Source: Verrucomicrobiota bacterium
GTDB lineage: Bacteria > Chlamydiota > Chlamydiia > Chlamydiales > Rhabdochlamydiaceae
Length of the DNA stretch: 60,037 bases
Direction of reading: 5' to 3'
Assembly: GCA_018239665.1 (NCBI GenBank)
Contig: JAFEGV010000005.1
Span: 1 to 60,037 of the forward strand
Under the pieces are notes generated by a model. That model did no database searches and was not told the DNA's origin. It worked only from the letters and a program-made list of their open reading frames with translations. Of this stretch, positions 1 through 8,978 are shown in pieces. Positions within the stretch are counted from its first letter, which is position 1, and each line of letters opens with the position of its first letter. Both the position numbers and the translations under genes were made by a program.

Positions 1-1
1 A

Positions 2-988
2 TGCCACGACTTAGGGCATCTTCCCTTTTCCCATGTCGCCGAAAAAGCGCTTCTTGGAAAAGGAGGGCATGAAAAATGGACGCTCGCCGTGATCCAGTCT
101 GACCAGCTCAAGCCGATCTGGGCCAAGCTGCAGAGCAAGCATCCGGAGCGCAACGTCGCAGACGATCTCATAAAAATGGCGCTCGGAGTCAAAAAAGCGG
201 AAGAGATCGGGCTTAACCTCCACTTCACTCCATGGGAGAAGGTGATGACAGAGGTCATCACAGGAGATTTCTTCGGAGCAGACAGGATCGATTATTTATT
301 GCGCGACGCCCAGTGCACAGGGGTATCATACGGCCTATTCGATTACCACCAACTGATTGAAATGCTCTGCATCCTGCCAACTCCAGGCGATCTTGAAGGA
401 AACCTTGAGCTAGGGATAGAAGAAAACGGAATGGAGTCGTGCGAGGCGCTGCTTTTGGCCCGCCATTTCATGCATCAGAGAGTTTATCAGTATTCCTCTT
501 CCAAAGCCTACAGTTTCCACTTGGCCCGTTTCATGAAGCAGTACTACGCCCAAGGAAACTATTTAGACAGTTTGGACGATTACTTGAGCATGACCGACAA
601 CGAGGTGCTCTCCGCCCTGCGCAAAGCAGCCGTCGATGTGCAAGCGATTGGCCATGGCGATGCCAGAGCCCTTCTTAAGCGCCATGATCGGTTTTTAGCG
701 ATCGAACTGGAGAAGGGGATAGGGGAGGAGAGTTTAAAAAAGCTCCAAAAGCTGTTAGCTATCGCCTCCGATGCGATCTCATGGAACCTTGTTAGGGAAA
801 AACCGGACGATCGGCCTCCAACCTTCCCAGTCTTAAAGCGTTCGGGAGCGATCGTCGATAGCAGCCAGTGCTCGCAGATCCTTATTCCGACCGGGGCCAA
901 GAGCTGGGTCTTTATCGCGCCGGCCTTCGAAAAACCTTTAAGAGAGGCTTTAGAGGGCGTTGCAATGCCTTCTTTAGAAAGCCGATGA
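2..988 (+). CDS. HD-domain phosphohydrolase, dGTPase/SAMHD1-like (5' end outside window)
   Basis: Reading from base 2, the frame opens directly with HDLGHLPFSHVAE. This is the HD-box signature (HDxGHxPFSHxxE) of dGTPase/SAMHD1-type phosphohydrolases. The start codon and the first metal-binding His therefore lie left of the window, and about 328 codons are visible. A second family motif, FFGADRIDYLLRDA followed by TGVSYGLFD, comes some 75 residues later. Relatives hydrolyse dNTPs or other phosphate esters in the cytosol; the substrate here cannot be told from sequence. The stop codon overlaps the start of the next gene as ATGA, so the two are probably co-translated. The family is secure and the specific dGTPase activity is not. 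Confidence 0.88.
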   Translation, partial: CHDLGHLPFSHVAEKALLGKGGHEKWTLAVIQSDQLKPIWAKLQSKHPERNVADDLIKMALGVKKAEEIGLNLHFTPWEKVMTEVITGDFFGADRIDYLLRDAQCTGVSYGLFDYHQLIEMLCILPTPGDLEGNLELGIEENGMESCEALLLARHFMHQRVYQYSSSKAYSFHLARFMKQYYAQGNYLDSLDDYLSMTDNEVLSALRKAAVDVQAIGHGDARALLKRHDRFLAIELEKGIGEESLKKLQKLLAIASDAISWNLVREKPDDRPPTFPVLKRSGAIVDSSQCSQILIPTGAKSWVFIAPAFEKPLREALEGVAMPSLESR

Positions 989-2271
989 TCCAAAAAGTCT
1001 TCGGTTCTCTAAAGAACGAGATCAACTCCCTGTCTATCAAAGAGCGTTTTTTTATCTTAAGCGCCATGCTGTGCGGCTTTTTGATCTCGGCCGACTACGC
1101 CATCATCCGCCCTGTCAGCAATTCTGTGTTCATTTCCGCTTATTCGACTGCACTATTTCCCTATGCGTGGCTTGCAACCGTTCCGCTTAACTTGATCGTT
1201 GTGGCCCTTTACAACAAATACTTGCCGCGTCTTGGCAGTTTTAAGACTTATCTGTGCATTGCCGGCATCGTCATGTTCTTTAATTTGCTCTGCGCCTTGT
1301 TCCTAAAAGAATCTTCCTGGATGCCGTTCCTGTTCTACGTTTGGAAAGAGGTCTACATCTTGCTCATGTTCCAACAGCTCTGGTCTGTCATCCATGCCAC
1401 CATCGCTTTTCAACGGGCCAAATATCTGTACGGAATCCTATTTGGAGTTGGAGCTATAGGAGCTGTGTTCGGAAGCACTTTGCCTGGATTTTTTGCCGTA
1501 AAAGTCGGATCGGAAACGCTCCTTTTTTCCACGCTCGTCACCTACTCGTTGCTCACAGCCGGCTTTCTGATGCTCCTTCACTTTAGCGGACAGGGGATGA
1601 ACCGCAATCTCGTCGAGGAAGAGAAGCGCTCTTCCTGGAATGCCCTCAAGCATGGATTTGAACTGATCCGCCAATCTCCATTTTTACCCTTTATTTTAGC
1701 AATCGTCACTCTGATGCAAGTCTCTTCGACCCTCATCGATTTCCAGTTCAACCACCATTTAGAAAAGGTGGTCTCTTCGAAGGACCTCCGCACGGAGTAT
1801 ACCGCCCGGATCCTTGGCATCGTCCATCTCGCGACCTTGACCCTCCAATTTTTCGGTTCTTTCCTCCTTGTCCATTTTTTGGGCTTTAAGCGGAGCCATT
1901 TGCTCGTTCCCTTGATCCTGTGCGTCAATGCCGTCGGGTTTCTTCTTTTTCCAGCCTTTGCGATGATCTCCTTTTCGTACATCACGGTAAAATGCTTCGA
2001 CTTTTCCCTGTTCGGCGTCATCAAAGAGATGCTCTACGTTCCTCTTAAAAAAGACGAAAAGTTCCGGGCCAAAGCGATCATCGACGTTTTTGCATACCGC
2101 TCTTCCAAAGCGATCGCCTCTCTGCTTATCCTCGGACTTCAGTTCTGGGCAGGGATGCAGGCCCACCTTATTTTGAGCTGGACGGCCGTCGCCATCCTCT
2201 TCCTCTGGTGCTATACCGTGACACGGATGTTTAAAACCTACGATCCGATCCTGCAGCCAGAGTCGACCTAA
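985..2271 (+). CDS. ADP/ATP carrier-like (Npt/TLC-related) multipass transporter
   Basis: This is an inner-membrane protein of 428 residues with about 12 hydrophobic segments. The segment from about residue 345, KEMLYVPLKKDEKFRAKAI followed by an IDVFAYRSSK-type stretch, matches the conserved late region of chlamydial/rickettsial nucleotide transporters. Those exchange host ATP or other nucleotides. It is shorter than typical energy parasites' carriers (about 500-540 residues), so it may be a divergent short paralogue with another substrate. The ATG at 985 is chosen because it overlaps the stop of the upstream HD gene (ATGA) and begins a natural N-terminus. A start further upstream would run about 117 bases into the neighbour. 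Membership of the superfamily is likely; the substrate is unknown. Confidence 0.75.
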   Translation: MIQKVFGSLKNEINSLSIKERFFILSAMLCGFLISADYAIIRPVSNSVFISAYSTALFPYAWLATVPLNLIVVALYNKYLPRLGSFKTYLCIAGIVMFFNLLCALFLKESSWMPFLFYVWKEVYILLMFQQLWSVIHATIAFQRAKYLYGILFGVGAIGAVFGSTLPGFFAVKVGSETLLFSTLVTYSLLTAGFLMLLHFSGQGMNRNLVEEEKRSSWNALKHGFELIRQSPFLPFILAIVTLMQVSSTLIDFQFNHHLEKVVSSKDLRTEYTARILGIVHLATLTLQFFGSFLLVHFLGFKRSHLLVPLILCVNAVGFLLFPAFAMISFSYITVKCFDFSLFGVIKEMLYVPLKKDEKFRAKAIIDVFAYRSSKAIASLLILGLQFWAGMQAHLILSWTAVAILFLWCYTVTRMFKTYDPILQPEST

Positions 2272-2387
2272 GACGGACGTTGACAATTTGATTTCAAGCC
2301 TTTGATCCTATCGCTTAATGAAATTTGTACTTGTTATCGTCGGATCCATACCTTATCTTCCGAATAGCATAGAAAATTCGGAGTGGA

Positions 2388-4703
2388 ATGGACGATCTGA
2401 AAGGTTTGACTTCTGAAGAAGTCCTTCAACGCCTGCAAAAATATGGGCCTAATACCCTTCCCGAAGAAAAGCATAACCCTTTCATTCTCTTCTTACAGAA
2501 GTTTTGGGGCCCTATTCCATGGCTTCTCGGCATCATTGTTATATTCGAGATCGTTTTAGGTCATGCTGCAGAAGCTTGGATCATTGCGGCGCTTTTGCTG
2601 TTCAATGCCTTCGTTAGCTTTTTTCAAGAGGGCAAGGCCAAGAACGCTTTGCGTTTGCTGAGAGATAGGCTCGATGTGCGGGGGCGCGTGCTTCGAGATG
2701 GACAATGGCAGCTTATTTCCGCTCAAAGGCTCGTTCCAGATGATATCATCCTGATTCGAATGGGCGACATCGTTCCTGCAGACGCAACATTATTGCACGG
2801 TGATGTATTGATCGATCAATCTGCTATGACCGGCGAGTCGCTACCTATTGAACCTTCCATTGGGGACTATGTTTATGCAGGATCGATCGTCAAACATGGC
2901 GAGGCCTATGCAAAAGTCTCTGCTACGGGAACAAATACGTATTTCGGAAAAACAGCCGAAATCATGCGCTCTACCAAGACCCCATCCCATCTTCAACGAA
3001 CGATATTTTCCATAGTCAAATATCTTGTGCTTTTCGACATCGTCCTAATCCTTTTCGCGTTTGCCTATGCTCTTTATCAAGGGATTCCTCTATCGGATAT
3101 TATTCCATTTTCTTTACTTCTTCTTATAGCCTCCGTCCCTGTTGCGCTACCTGCCACCTACACGTTGTCTACGGCCTTAGGCTCTGTCGAACTTGCTAAA
3201 AAAGGGGTCCTTGTCACGAGGTTATCGGCGATTGAAGAAGCTGCGGCTATGAATATTTTATGTGTCGATAAAACGGGGACGATCACACAAAATACGTTAG
3301 AAGTTTCAGCCTTGCGATCCTTTGCGCCGTACACCGATGGCGATCTCATGGTTCTAGCTTCGATCGCTTGCGAAGAGGCGACGCAGGACCCTCTTGACCT
3401 CGCCATTTTAAAAACCATGCAAACATATCGTTCGACCTATGGCGAGGCCAAAAAAGTCCAATTCATCCCGTTTGATCCCAATAAAAAATATTCTGAGGCA
3501 ACTGCGAATTATCATGATCAAGAACTGCATATCGTTAAAGGAGCTCCTTGGGAGCTTGTCAAGATGATCGATCAGTATCGCGATTTATCAAATGATCTTG
3601 AAATGCTCTCGAGCAATGGCTCTCGGATATTGGCGGTCATCTGCGGAACTAAAAGCAAATATGCTTTAGTTGGGCTGATAGCGCTTCAAGATCCTCCAAG
3701 AGAAACATCTAAGGAAGCGGTGAAAGAAATTCATGACTTAAAAGTCAAAGTCACCATGATGACAGGGGATGATGCTGCAACGGCACGGGCAGTCGCTTCT
3801 CAAGTTGGCATTGGCCATAGAGCTTTGTCTAGGGAAGAACTGCTTAGATCGCCTCGTGAAAAAATAGTCGGGACCGACATTTTCTCCCGAGTTTTTCCTG
3901 AAGATAAATTTCATATTATCGAACAGCTGCAAAATGAAGGGCTTATTTGCGGCATGACAGGCGATGGGGTCAATGATGCCCCTGCCTTGAAAAAAGCGGA
4001 GGTGGGAATTGCTGTGAGCAATGCAACAGATGTGGCCAAAGCTTCGGCTAGCGTCGTTCTTACCAATCCGGGGCTCACCGACATCCTAGAAGCTGTAAAA
4101 ACGAGCAGAAGGATCTATCAGCGGATGCTGACATACACCTTGAACAAAATTATCAAAACTCTTCAAATTTCGGTTTGGTTAGCTTTGGGTCTGATCATTA
4201 CAAATCAGTTCATCATTTCCCAACTGCTGATCGTGCTCTTCTTGTTCGCTAATGATTTTGTCACGATGTCTATATCAACGGACAGGGTTTCCTATTCTCA
4301 ATGCCCCGATCAGTGGGATATCAGAAAATTGACTTTTGTTGGCAGCGTATTTGCAGGACTGATTTTAGTCCTGTCATTCTTTATCCTTTTTGCAGGAACC
4401 CATATCCTGCATTTGTCAATCTTAGAGTTGAGGACGTTAGTTTTTTTGACATTGGTCTTTACAGGGCAGGCCACTGTCTACCTTATCCGCGAACGTAAAC
4501 ATTTTTGGCATTCGAGGCCAAGTTATTGGATGTTGGGAGCTTCTCTGTTAGACATCGCAATTGTCAGTTTCCTAGCAGTACAGGGCATATTAATGGCTCC
4601 AATCCCACTTTTTATAGTCCTAGAACTGCTTATTGTAACGGCAATTTATTTTGTGAGTTTAGACTTCATAAAAGTGAAATTTGTCAAATTTTTTCAATTA
4701 TGA
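2388..4703 (+). CDS. P-type ATPase, plasma-membrane H+-ATPase type (IIIA)
   Basis: A cation pump of 771 residues. It carries the actuator motif TGES (in AMTGESLPI), the phosphorylation motif DKTGTITQN with the aspartate at residue 294, and the hinge motif GDGVNDAPAL near residue 525. Membrane helices flank these in the usual order. The N-terminus (LQKYGPNTLPEEKHNPF) and the compact length, with no metal-binding N-terminal domain, fit the plasma-membrane proton-efflux class, also found in some archaea and bacteria. It would extrude protons at the expense of ATP and help pH homeostasis or drive symporters. The preceding 116 bases hold no other gene. H+ specificity is inferred from family resemblance, so another monovalent or divalent cation remains possible. 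Confidence 0.85.
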   Translation: MDDLKGLTSEEVLQRLQKYGPNTLPEEKHNPFILFLQKFWGPIPWLLGIIVIFEIVLGHAAEAWIIAALLLFNAFVSFFQEGKAKNALRLLRDRLDVRGRVLRDGQWQLISAQRLVPDDIILIRMGDIVPADATLLHGDVLIDQSAMTGESLPIEPSIGDYVYAGSIVKHGEAYAKVSATGTNTYFGKTAEIMRSTKTPSHLQRTIFSIVKYLVLFDIVLILFAFAYALYQGIPLSDIIPFSLLLLIASVPVALPATYTLSTALGSVELAKKGVLVTRLSAIEEAAAMNILCVDKTGTITQNTLEVSALRSFAPYTDGDLMVLASIACEEATQDPLDLAILKTMQTYRSTYGEAKKVQFIPFDPNKKYSEATANYHDQELHIVKGAPWELVKMIDQYRDLSNDLEMLSSNGSRILAVICGTKSKYALVGLIALQDPPRETSKEAVKEIHDLKVKVTMMTGDDAATARAVASQVGIGHRALSREELLRSPREKIVGTDIFSRVFPEDKFHIIEQLQNEGLICGMTGDGVNDAPALKKAEVGIAVSNATDVAKASASVVLTNPGLTDILEAVKTSRRIYQRMLTYTLNKIIKTLQISVWLALGLIITNQFIISQLLIVLFLFANDFVTMSISTDRVSYSQCPDQWDIRKLTFVGSVFAGLILVLSFFILFAGTHILHLSILELRTLVFLTLVFTGQATVYLIRERKHFWHSRPSYWMLGASLLDIAIVSFLAVQGILMAPIPLFIVLELLIVTAIYFVSLDFIKVKFVKFFQL

Positions 4704-4739
4704 TTCTGAACAGGGAAATTTGGATGGATAAATCTAATA

Positions 4740-4845
4740 TATACCGAAACAGCTCAAATGAACCAAGCTTAAGCGATGCAGTCATCCCTAAAGATGCGGA
4801 AGTATGGCGCAGCCGAAAATCAATTTTTGAGTTCATTTGTGTATA
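4740..4845. repeat. Possible degenerate member of the TATACCGA inverted-repeat family
   Basis: The segment between the P-type ATPase and the malic enzyme starts with TATACCGAAACAGCTCAAAT, close to the terminal sequence of the elements at 29331 and 33603. It ends with GTTCATTTGTGTATA, whose complement begins TATACACAAATGAAC. The two ends share only TATAC and CAAATGAAC, with a gap between them. It could be a decayed copy or chance resemblance in AT-rich spacer. Confidence 0.3.
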
Positions 4846-4910
4846 GATTTATTGGTCGCCAATTATCTATTTTTCTGTTAACAGGAAACAAAAAAGGATA
4901 GAGAGAGCCT

Positions 4911-6584
4911 ATGGACATCATTAGCCGCAATTTAACTCCTGAACAGATTTTAAATGATCCTTTGCTCAACAAGGGGACTGCCTTTACGCAAGAAGAGCGA
5001 GATCTGTTTGGATTGAACGGTTTTCTTCCCTTTCATGTGGCGACAATGGAAGAGCAGGTCGCCAGACGGTATCAGAACTTTCAGAAAAAAACCGAAGAGC
5101 TTTCCAAATACACCTTTCTTGCAGCTTTGCAAAACCGCAACGAGGTCTTATTTTATCGCCTTGTCTACGAACATATCTCAGAAATGGTCCCGCTGATCTA
5201 TACGCCGACAGTAGGGGACGTCTCGCTCCATTTCAGTATTTTATATCGAAAGCAAAGGGGAATCTATTTTTCCTATCCCAACCGCAATAAAATTTCAGAG
5301 ACCATTTCCCGCCTTCCCAATAGAGAAGTGGATGTGATCGTCGTTACCGATGGAGAGCGGATTTTGGGTTTGGGAGATGTGGGGATTGGCGGAATGGCCA
5401 TTCCTCAAGGAAAACTGGCCCTCTACACGCTTTTTGGAGGGATCCATCCAGCTAGAACGCTTCCGGTCATGCTCGATGTAGGGACGAACAATCCTGAGCT
5501 TTTAAACGACCCTCTGTATTTGGGATGGCGCCATAATCGGGTGACTGGCGATGAGTATGACGGCTTTGTCGATCAATTTGTGAAAGAGATCAAGAAACGG
5601 TATCCGAAGGTGCTATTGCAATGGGAAGACTTTGCCAAGCCTCATGCCGCGCCTCTTTTGCATCGGTACCAAGACCAGATCTGTTCGTTCAATGATGATA
5701 TTCAGGGGACGGCTGCGGTCACTTTGGGAGCAATTTTGAGCGCATGCAAGGCAGCAGGGGAGAAGCTTAGAGATCAAAAGATCGCCATTCTCGGAGGGGG
5801 ATCAGCCGGCCTTGGAATTGCCAATCTGATCGTCCAAGCGATGAAAATGGAAGGTCTTACCGAGCAGCAAGCGCGCCGCAATTTCTATGTCGTGGACATC
5901 AATGGTCTTTTACATACAGGCCAGGACAAATTGGAAGGGGCCCAAAGGGATTTTGCGCAAGAGGCCCAATCGCTTAGCTCGTGGAAAGTCAAAAACCCCA
6001 AGCACATTTCTTTGGTCGAAGTGATGGAAAACGCCCATCCAAGCGTACTGATCGGCGTTTCAACGCAAACTGGAGCATTTACGGAAGAAATTGTGAAGAC
6101 GATGGCCAAATTCACTGCGCGTCCCATCATCTTTCCTCTTTCCAATCCCACCTCAAAAAGCGAAGCTAGACCGGAAGATCTGATCAAGTGGACAAACGGC
6201 AAAGCGATCGTTGCGACGGGAAGCCCCTTTGCTCCAGTTACTTATGCGGGCAAGCAATATCTCATCACCCAATGCAACAATGTAAGCATTTTTCCGGGCC
6301 TTGGCCTTGGCGTTGTGGCTTGCCATTCTCCTAAAGTCGTCGAAAAGATGTTCATTCGCGCAGCCCATGTCCTAAGCCAGCATTCTCCCATGGTCAAAAA
6401 TCCTCAAGCGATGCTCTTTCCTCCTCTGGAAAAGCTCCGGGATGTCAGCAGAGCTATTGCGATCGCCGTTGTCCAAACGGCCCAAGAAGAAGGCCTTGTT
6501 CCCAAGACAAGCTTGGCCGAAATTGAAAAGTTGATCGATCAAAAAATGTGGTTTCCGAACTATCCTGTCTATGGAAGGAAATAA
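4911..6584 (+). CDS. maeA: NAD-dependent malic enzyme
   Basis: Catalyses oxidative decarboxylation of malate to pyruvate with reduction of NAD(P)+. The 557 residues match the large SfcA/MaeA class (about 565). The substrate region contains IYTPTVGD and the signature GLGDVGIGGMAIPQGKLALY near residues 150-170. A Rossmann motif GGGSAGLGIANL lies near residue 295. The C-terminal part has ATGSPFAPV and the conserved QCNN segment. A purine-rich GGATAGAGAG stands upstream of the ATG. In an intracellular bacterium that can import dicarboxylates (a symporter gene lies at 30.7 kb) it would feed pyruvate into metabolism. NAD versus NADP preference is inferred from class only. Confidence 0.95.
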   Translation: MDIISRNLTPEQILNDPLLNKGTAFTQEERDLFGLNGFLPFHVATMEEQVARRYQNFQKKTEELSKYTFLAALQNRNEVLFYRLVYEHISEMVPLIYTPTVGDVSLHFSILYRKQRGIYFSYPNRNKISETISRLPNREVDVIVVTDGERILGLGDVGIGGMAIPQGKLALYTLFGGIHPARTLPVMLDVGTNNPELLNDPLYLGWRHNRVTGDEYDGFVDQFVKEIKKRYPKVLLQWEDFAKPHAAPLLHRYQDQICSFNDDIQGTAAVTLGAILSACKAAGEKLRDQKIAILGGGSAGLGIANLIVQAMKMEGLTEQQARRNFYVVDINGLLHTGQDKLEGAQRDFAQEAQSLSSWKVKNPKHISLVEVMENAHPSVLIGVSTQTGAFTEEIVKTMAKFTARPIIFPLSNPTSKSEARPEDLIKWTNGKAIVATGSPFAPVTYAGKQYLITQCNNVSIFPGLGLGVVACHSPKVVEKMFIRAAHVLSQHSPMVKNPQAMLFPPLEKLRDVSRAIAIAVVQTAQEEGLVPKTSLAEIEKLIDQKMWFPNYPVYGRK

Positions 6585-6590
6585 GTTCAT

Positions 6591-7481
6591 ATGGTCCATT
6601 TAGACTTGCACTATCATAATCTTAAGAAGGCGATAGCTCTTTTTCTGATTGCTTATTTTTTTATCGCGCTGACCTATACCTTTTCCACCTTGGCAAGCGC
6701 TTCGACGACGACATCTGAGATGGTATTTTTCCGCAATTTCGTCGGTGTGCTGCTCACTTTGCCTTGGATGATCAAGAACCGCAAAGAAAGTTTTAAGGTG
6801 TCCAAGCCTTGGGTCTTACTGTTGAGATCAGTCTTAGGCATAGTGGGAATTGTCTGCGTTTTCGTTGCTGTCAAGCATGTATCGCTCGTCGATGTTACGC
6901 TGCTTAGCAATACAGCTCCGCTGTTTGTCCCTTTTCTTTCCTGGTTTTTTCTAAAAAAGCCGATCGAACACAAGGGGTGGCCGGCCCTTGCTATGGGATT
7001 TATAGGGATCGCGCTTATCCTTGTGCCGACAAAGGGGATTATCAACGTCCACGCGCTGTACGCATTAGGCAACGGACTTACGACAGCGGCTACCTTTCTC
7101 GTCGTCCGTTTAGCTGCCAAGACAGAGAAAATGCAAACTCTGCTGTTTTACTATTACTTGATCGGCCTCATTCTATTTTTGCCGATCAATATCCTGTATT
7201 TCAACGTTCCCGATGTCACGGCCCTGATCTATCTGGTATTGATCGGAGTTACCGCCTACTATGGCTCTGCGTTTTCATTTTATGCTCTGCAATATGGAAA
7301 TACTGCGCAGCTTGCCCCTTTTTCCTATTCAGGGGTTATCTACGCAGGGCTGATCCAGTGGGCCCTATGGGGACAGCTTCCCCGTTGGATCAACCTGATC
7401 GGCGTCGCCCTGACATGCGCGGCAGGCATCTACATCCTTTTGCTCAACAAGCCGACGGTAAACACCCCGAAAATGAATTAA
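6591..7481 (+). CDS. DMT/EamA-family inner-membrane transporter
   Basis: A 296-residue protein with about ten hydrophobic helices arranged as two EamA halves, the fold of drug/metabolite transporters. It begins only 6 bases after the malic enzyme stop and is probably co-transcribed with it. Characterised chlamydial DMT proteins include an S-adenosylmethionine importer, but nothing here fixes the substrate. The stop codon coincides with the first base of a perfect 32-bp inverted repeat that separates it from the convergent thiol peroxidase gene. Confidence 0.85.
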   Translation: MVHLDLHYHNLKKAIALFLIAYFFIALTYTFSTLASASTTTSEMVFFRNFVGVLLTLPWMIKNRKESFKVSKPWVLLLRSVLGIVGIVCVFVAVKHVSLVDVTLLSNTAPLFVPFLSWFFLKKPIEHKGWPALAMGFIGIALILVPTKGIINVHALYALGNGLTTAATFLVVRLAAKTEKMQTLLFYYYLIGLILFLPINILYFNVPDVTALIYLVLIGVTAYYGSAFSFYALQYGNTAQLAPFSYSGVIYAGLIQWALWGQLPRWINLIGVALTCAAGIYILLLNKPTVNTPKMN

Positions 7482-7642
7482 TACCAATCCCAGAAAATAA
7501 ATTCATAAATTCCGTTCGCCTTTCACCTGCGAGCCTTAGCCTTCACTCGAAGCAGGTTATTCAAGCTAGCCTTCTTGCTCCAGGCTTTAGTTCTCGGTAA
7601 AATTCGAGCTGAATTTATGAATTTATTTTCTGGGATTGGTAT
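7481..7642. repeat. Perfect 32-bp inverted repeat around a 98-bp core (MITE-like)
   Basis: Bases 7481-7512 (starting ATACCAATCCCAGAAAATAA) are repeated without mismatch in inverted orientation at 7611-7642, enclosing 98 bases without an ORF of note. The element fills the whole space between the convergent EamA and tpx genes. Its ends start ATACC like the elements at 29331 and 33603, although the rest of the arm differs. It may be a non-autonomous mobile element. It could also act as a bidirectional transcription barrier. Confidence 0.85.
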
Positions 7643-7647
7643 AAGCT

Positions 7648-8154
7648 CTAGCTTTTCAAAAGGGCTGCGAGCGCTTTATCGTAATTCGGTTCCTGAGCGA
7701 TTTCCGGCACAAGTTCCGAATAGACGACTTGAGATTGCTCATCGAGGACAACGATCGCGCGAGCGCAAAGTCCCGCCAATGGGCCGTCTTGGATAAGGAT
7801 CCCGTAATCGCCTGCGCAATTTTTGTTCCGCATCATGGAGAGGGGGACAATATTTGCAACCTGTTCTTGGGAGCACATCCTTTTTTGAGCAAAAGGAAGG
7901 TCGCATGAGACGACCAAGGCAACCACTTCAGGGTGGGACTTAAGAGAATCGTTAAATTTTTTTGTCGATAGGGAGCAGACCGCCGTGTCTAAGCTTGGCA
8001 CGAAAGAGATCAATTTTCTTTTTCCCTTAAAGTCTTTCAATGATTTTTCGTTCAGATCGCCGTCGACCAACAGGAAGTCCGGAGCTTTAGCGCCAACATT
8101 CGGCAGTTCTCCATTCGTGTGGATCGGATTTCCCTTTAACGTCACTTTCGCCAT
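7648..8154 (-). CDS. tpx: Thiol peroxidase
   Basis: A peroxiredoxin of the Tpx class that reduces H2O2 and organic peroxides using thioredoxin. The 168 residues match the usual length (about 165-168). The peroxidatic cysteine is C60 in PSLDTAVCS. The family form is PSxDTxVCD, so the acidic residue after Cys is Ser here. The resolving cysteine is C94 in AQKRMC. It stands alone on the minus strand, convergent with the EamA gene across the inverted repeat. A role in resisting host oxidants is likely for an intracellular bacterium but is inference. Confidence 0.95.
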   Translation of the reverse strand: MAKVTLKGNPIHTNGELPNVGAKAPDFLLVDGDLNEKSLKDFKGKRKLISFVPSLDTAVCSLSTKKFNDSLKSHPEVVALVVSCDLPFAQKRMCSQEQVANIVPLSMMRNKNCAGDYGILIQDGPLAGLCARAIVVLDEQSQVVYSELVPEIAQEPNYDKALAALLKS

Positions 8155-8352
8155 TGCATTCTCCTTATAGAAAATAATCTAAAATCAGTGCTGAAGTCAG
8201 CATAATGTATAAAGGAATTTTGATCTAATGCCAACCAAAAAATGCTTGCTTGTAATTTAAAGATTTGATTAAATCTCCGCTCATTAAATGAAGAGCCGTT
8301 GAACAACCGGATCAGTCCGGCAGTCCAAGTCAACTTCGCCTGGAGGTGAATT

Positions 8353-8964
8353 GTGAAGCGTAATGGTTCCTTTTCAAATTACTGCCTGTTAGCCGCAGAG
8401 CGGATCCACTATTGGCTAGGGCGGGACAAAGACCACCTTTTCCCCCAGCTGCTGAGCAAGCTCTCGTGCAGCGACCTGATCATTGCCCATAAATGCGACC
8501 TCGTCAAAGTCCCCAAGATCCCTTCCCAAGTCGAACAGCTCCCTCTCTACGGTTTCCAGATACGCAAACAAAGCGCTCAAAAACAAAAATTGGACAGCGC
8601 ACGAAAAGAAAAAATTGATTTGAATGCAAATCGGGGTGAAGCCCCTTCGCAAATTAACCGTTCCGCCCTTCAAACCCAATGTTGCGTCAATCAAAAAACT
8701 CCTTACATCCATTTCGAAGAAGCATTTGCATCAACGGACCTCAGCTCGAACCGAGTGATCAGTTGGCGCTTAAAAGAACATTTCTTAGCTTCCCGAAAGC
8801 TGCGCAGCATCCATAAAAAGCAGCAGCATCACCAAAAGCACCATGAGTTTGTCGCTTTGAACCCTCAGAAAAAGGATCACCGGTCCAATTCAGACAACGA
8901 GTTTTGGGAAGAGATGATCCGTTCCAAGGAAAAGCCCATTTTCCAAAAAGTAACCATTAGTTAA
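8353..8964 (+). CDS. Hypothetical protein, basic His/Lys-rich C-terminus
   Basis: A 203-residue protein I do not recognise. The GTG start at 8353 is supported by a strong Shine-Dalgarno TGGAGG ending about 5-6 bases upstream. The protein is basic, with no signal peptide or clear membrane span, and has a His/Gln/Lys-rich run near residues 155-165 (KKQQHHQKHH). A GC-rich hairpin (GGGGTGAAGCCCC) around 8634-8646 lies inside the gene and resembles part of the double-hairpin repeats found elsewhere in the window. The gene is followed after 14 bases by another unknown gene and may form a pair with it. Coding status is probable but not secure. Confidence 0.55.
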   Translation: MKRNGSFSNYCLLAAERIHYWLGRDKDHLFPQLLSKLSCSDLIIAHKCDLVKVPKIPSQVEQLPLYGFQIRKQSAQKQKLDSARKEKIDLNANRGEAPSQINRSALQTQCCVNQKTPYIHFEEAFASTDLSSNRVISWRLKEHFLASRKLRSIHKKQQHHQKHHEFVALNPQKKDHRSNSDNEFWEEMIRSKEKPIFQKVTIS

Positions 8965-8978
8965 AGTTCAAACTTCAG

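Noticed and set aside
868..984. Upstream in-frame start for the nucleotide-carrier-like gene
   Set aside because: It would lie inside the HD phosphohydrolase. The ATG at 985 overlaps that gene's stop as ATGA and gives a natural N-terminus.
6977..7600. Long plus-strand ORF overlapping the EamA gene
   Set aside because: It is a shifted frame of a clear membrane transporter and extends into the inverted repeat; its composition is unlike a real protein.
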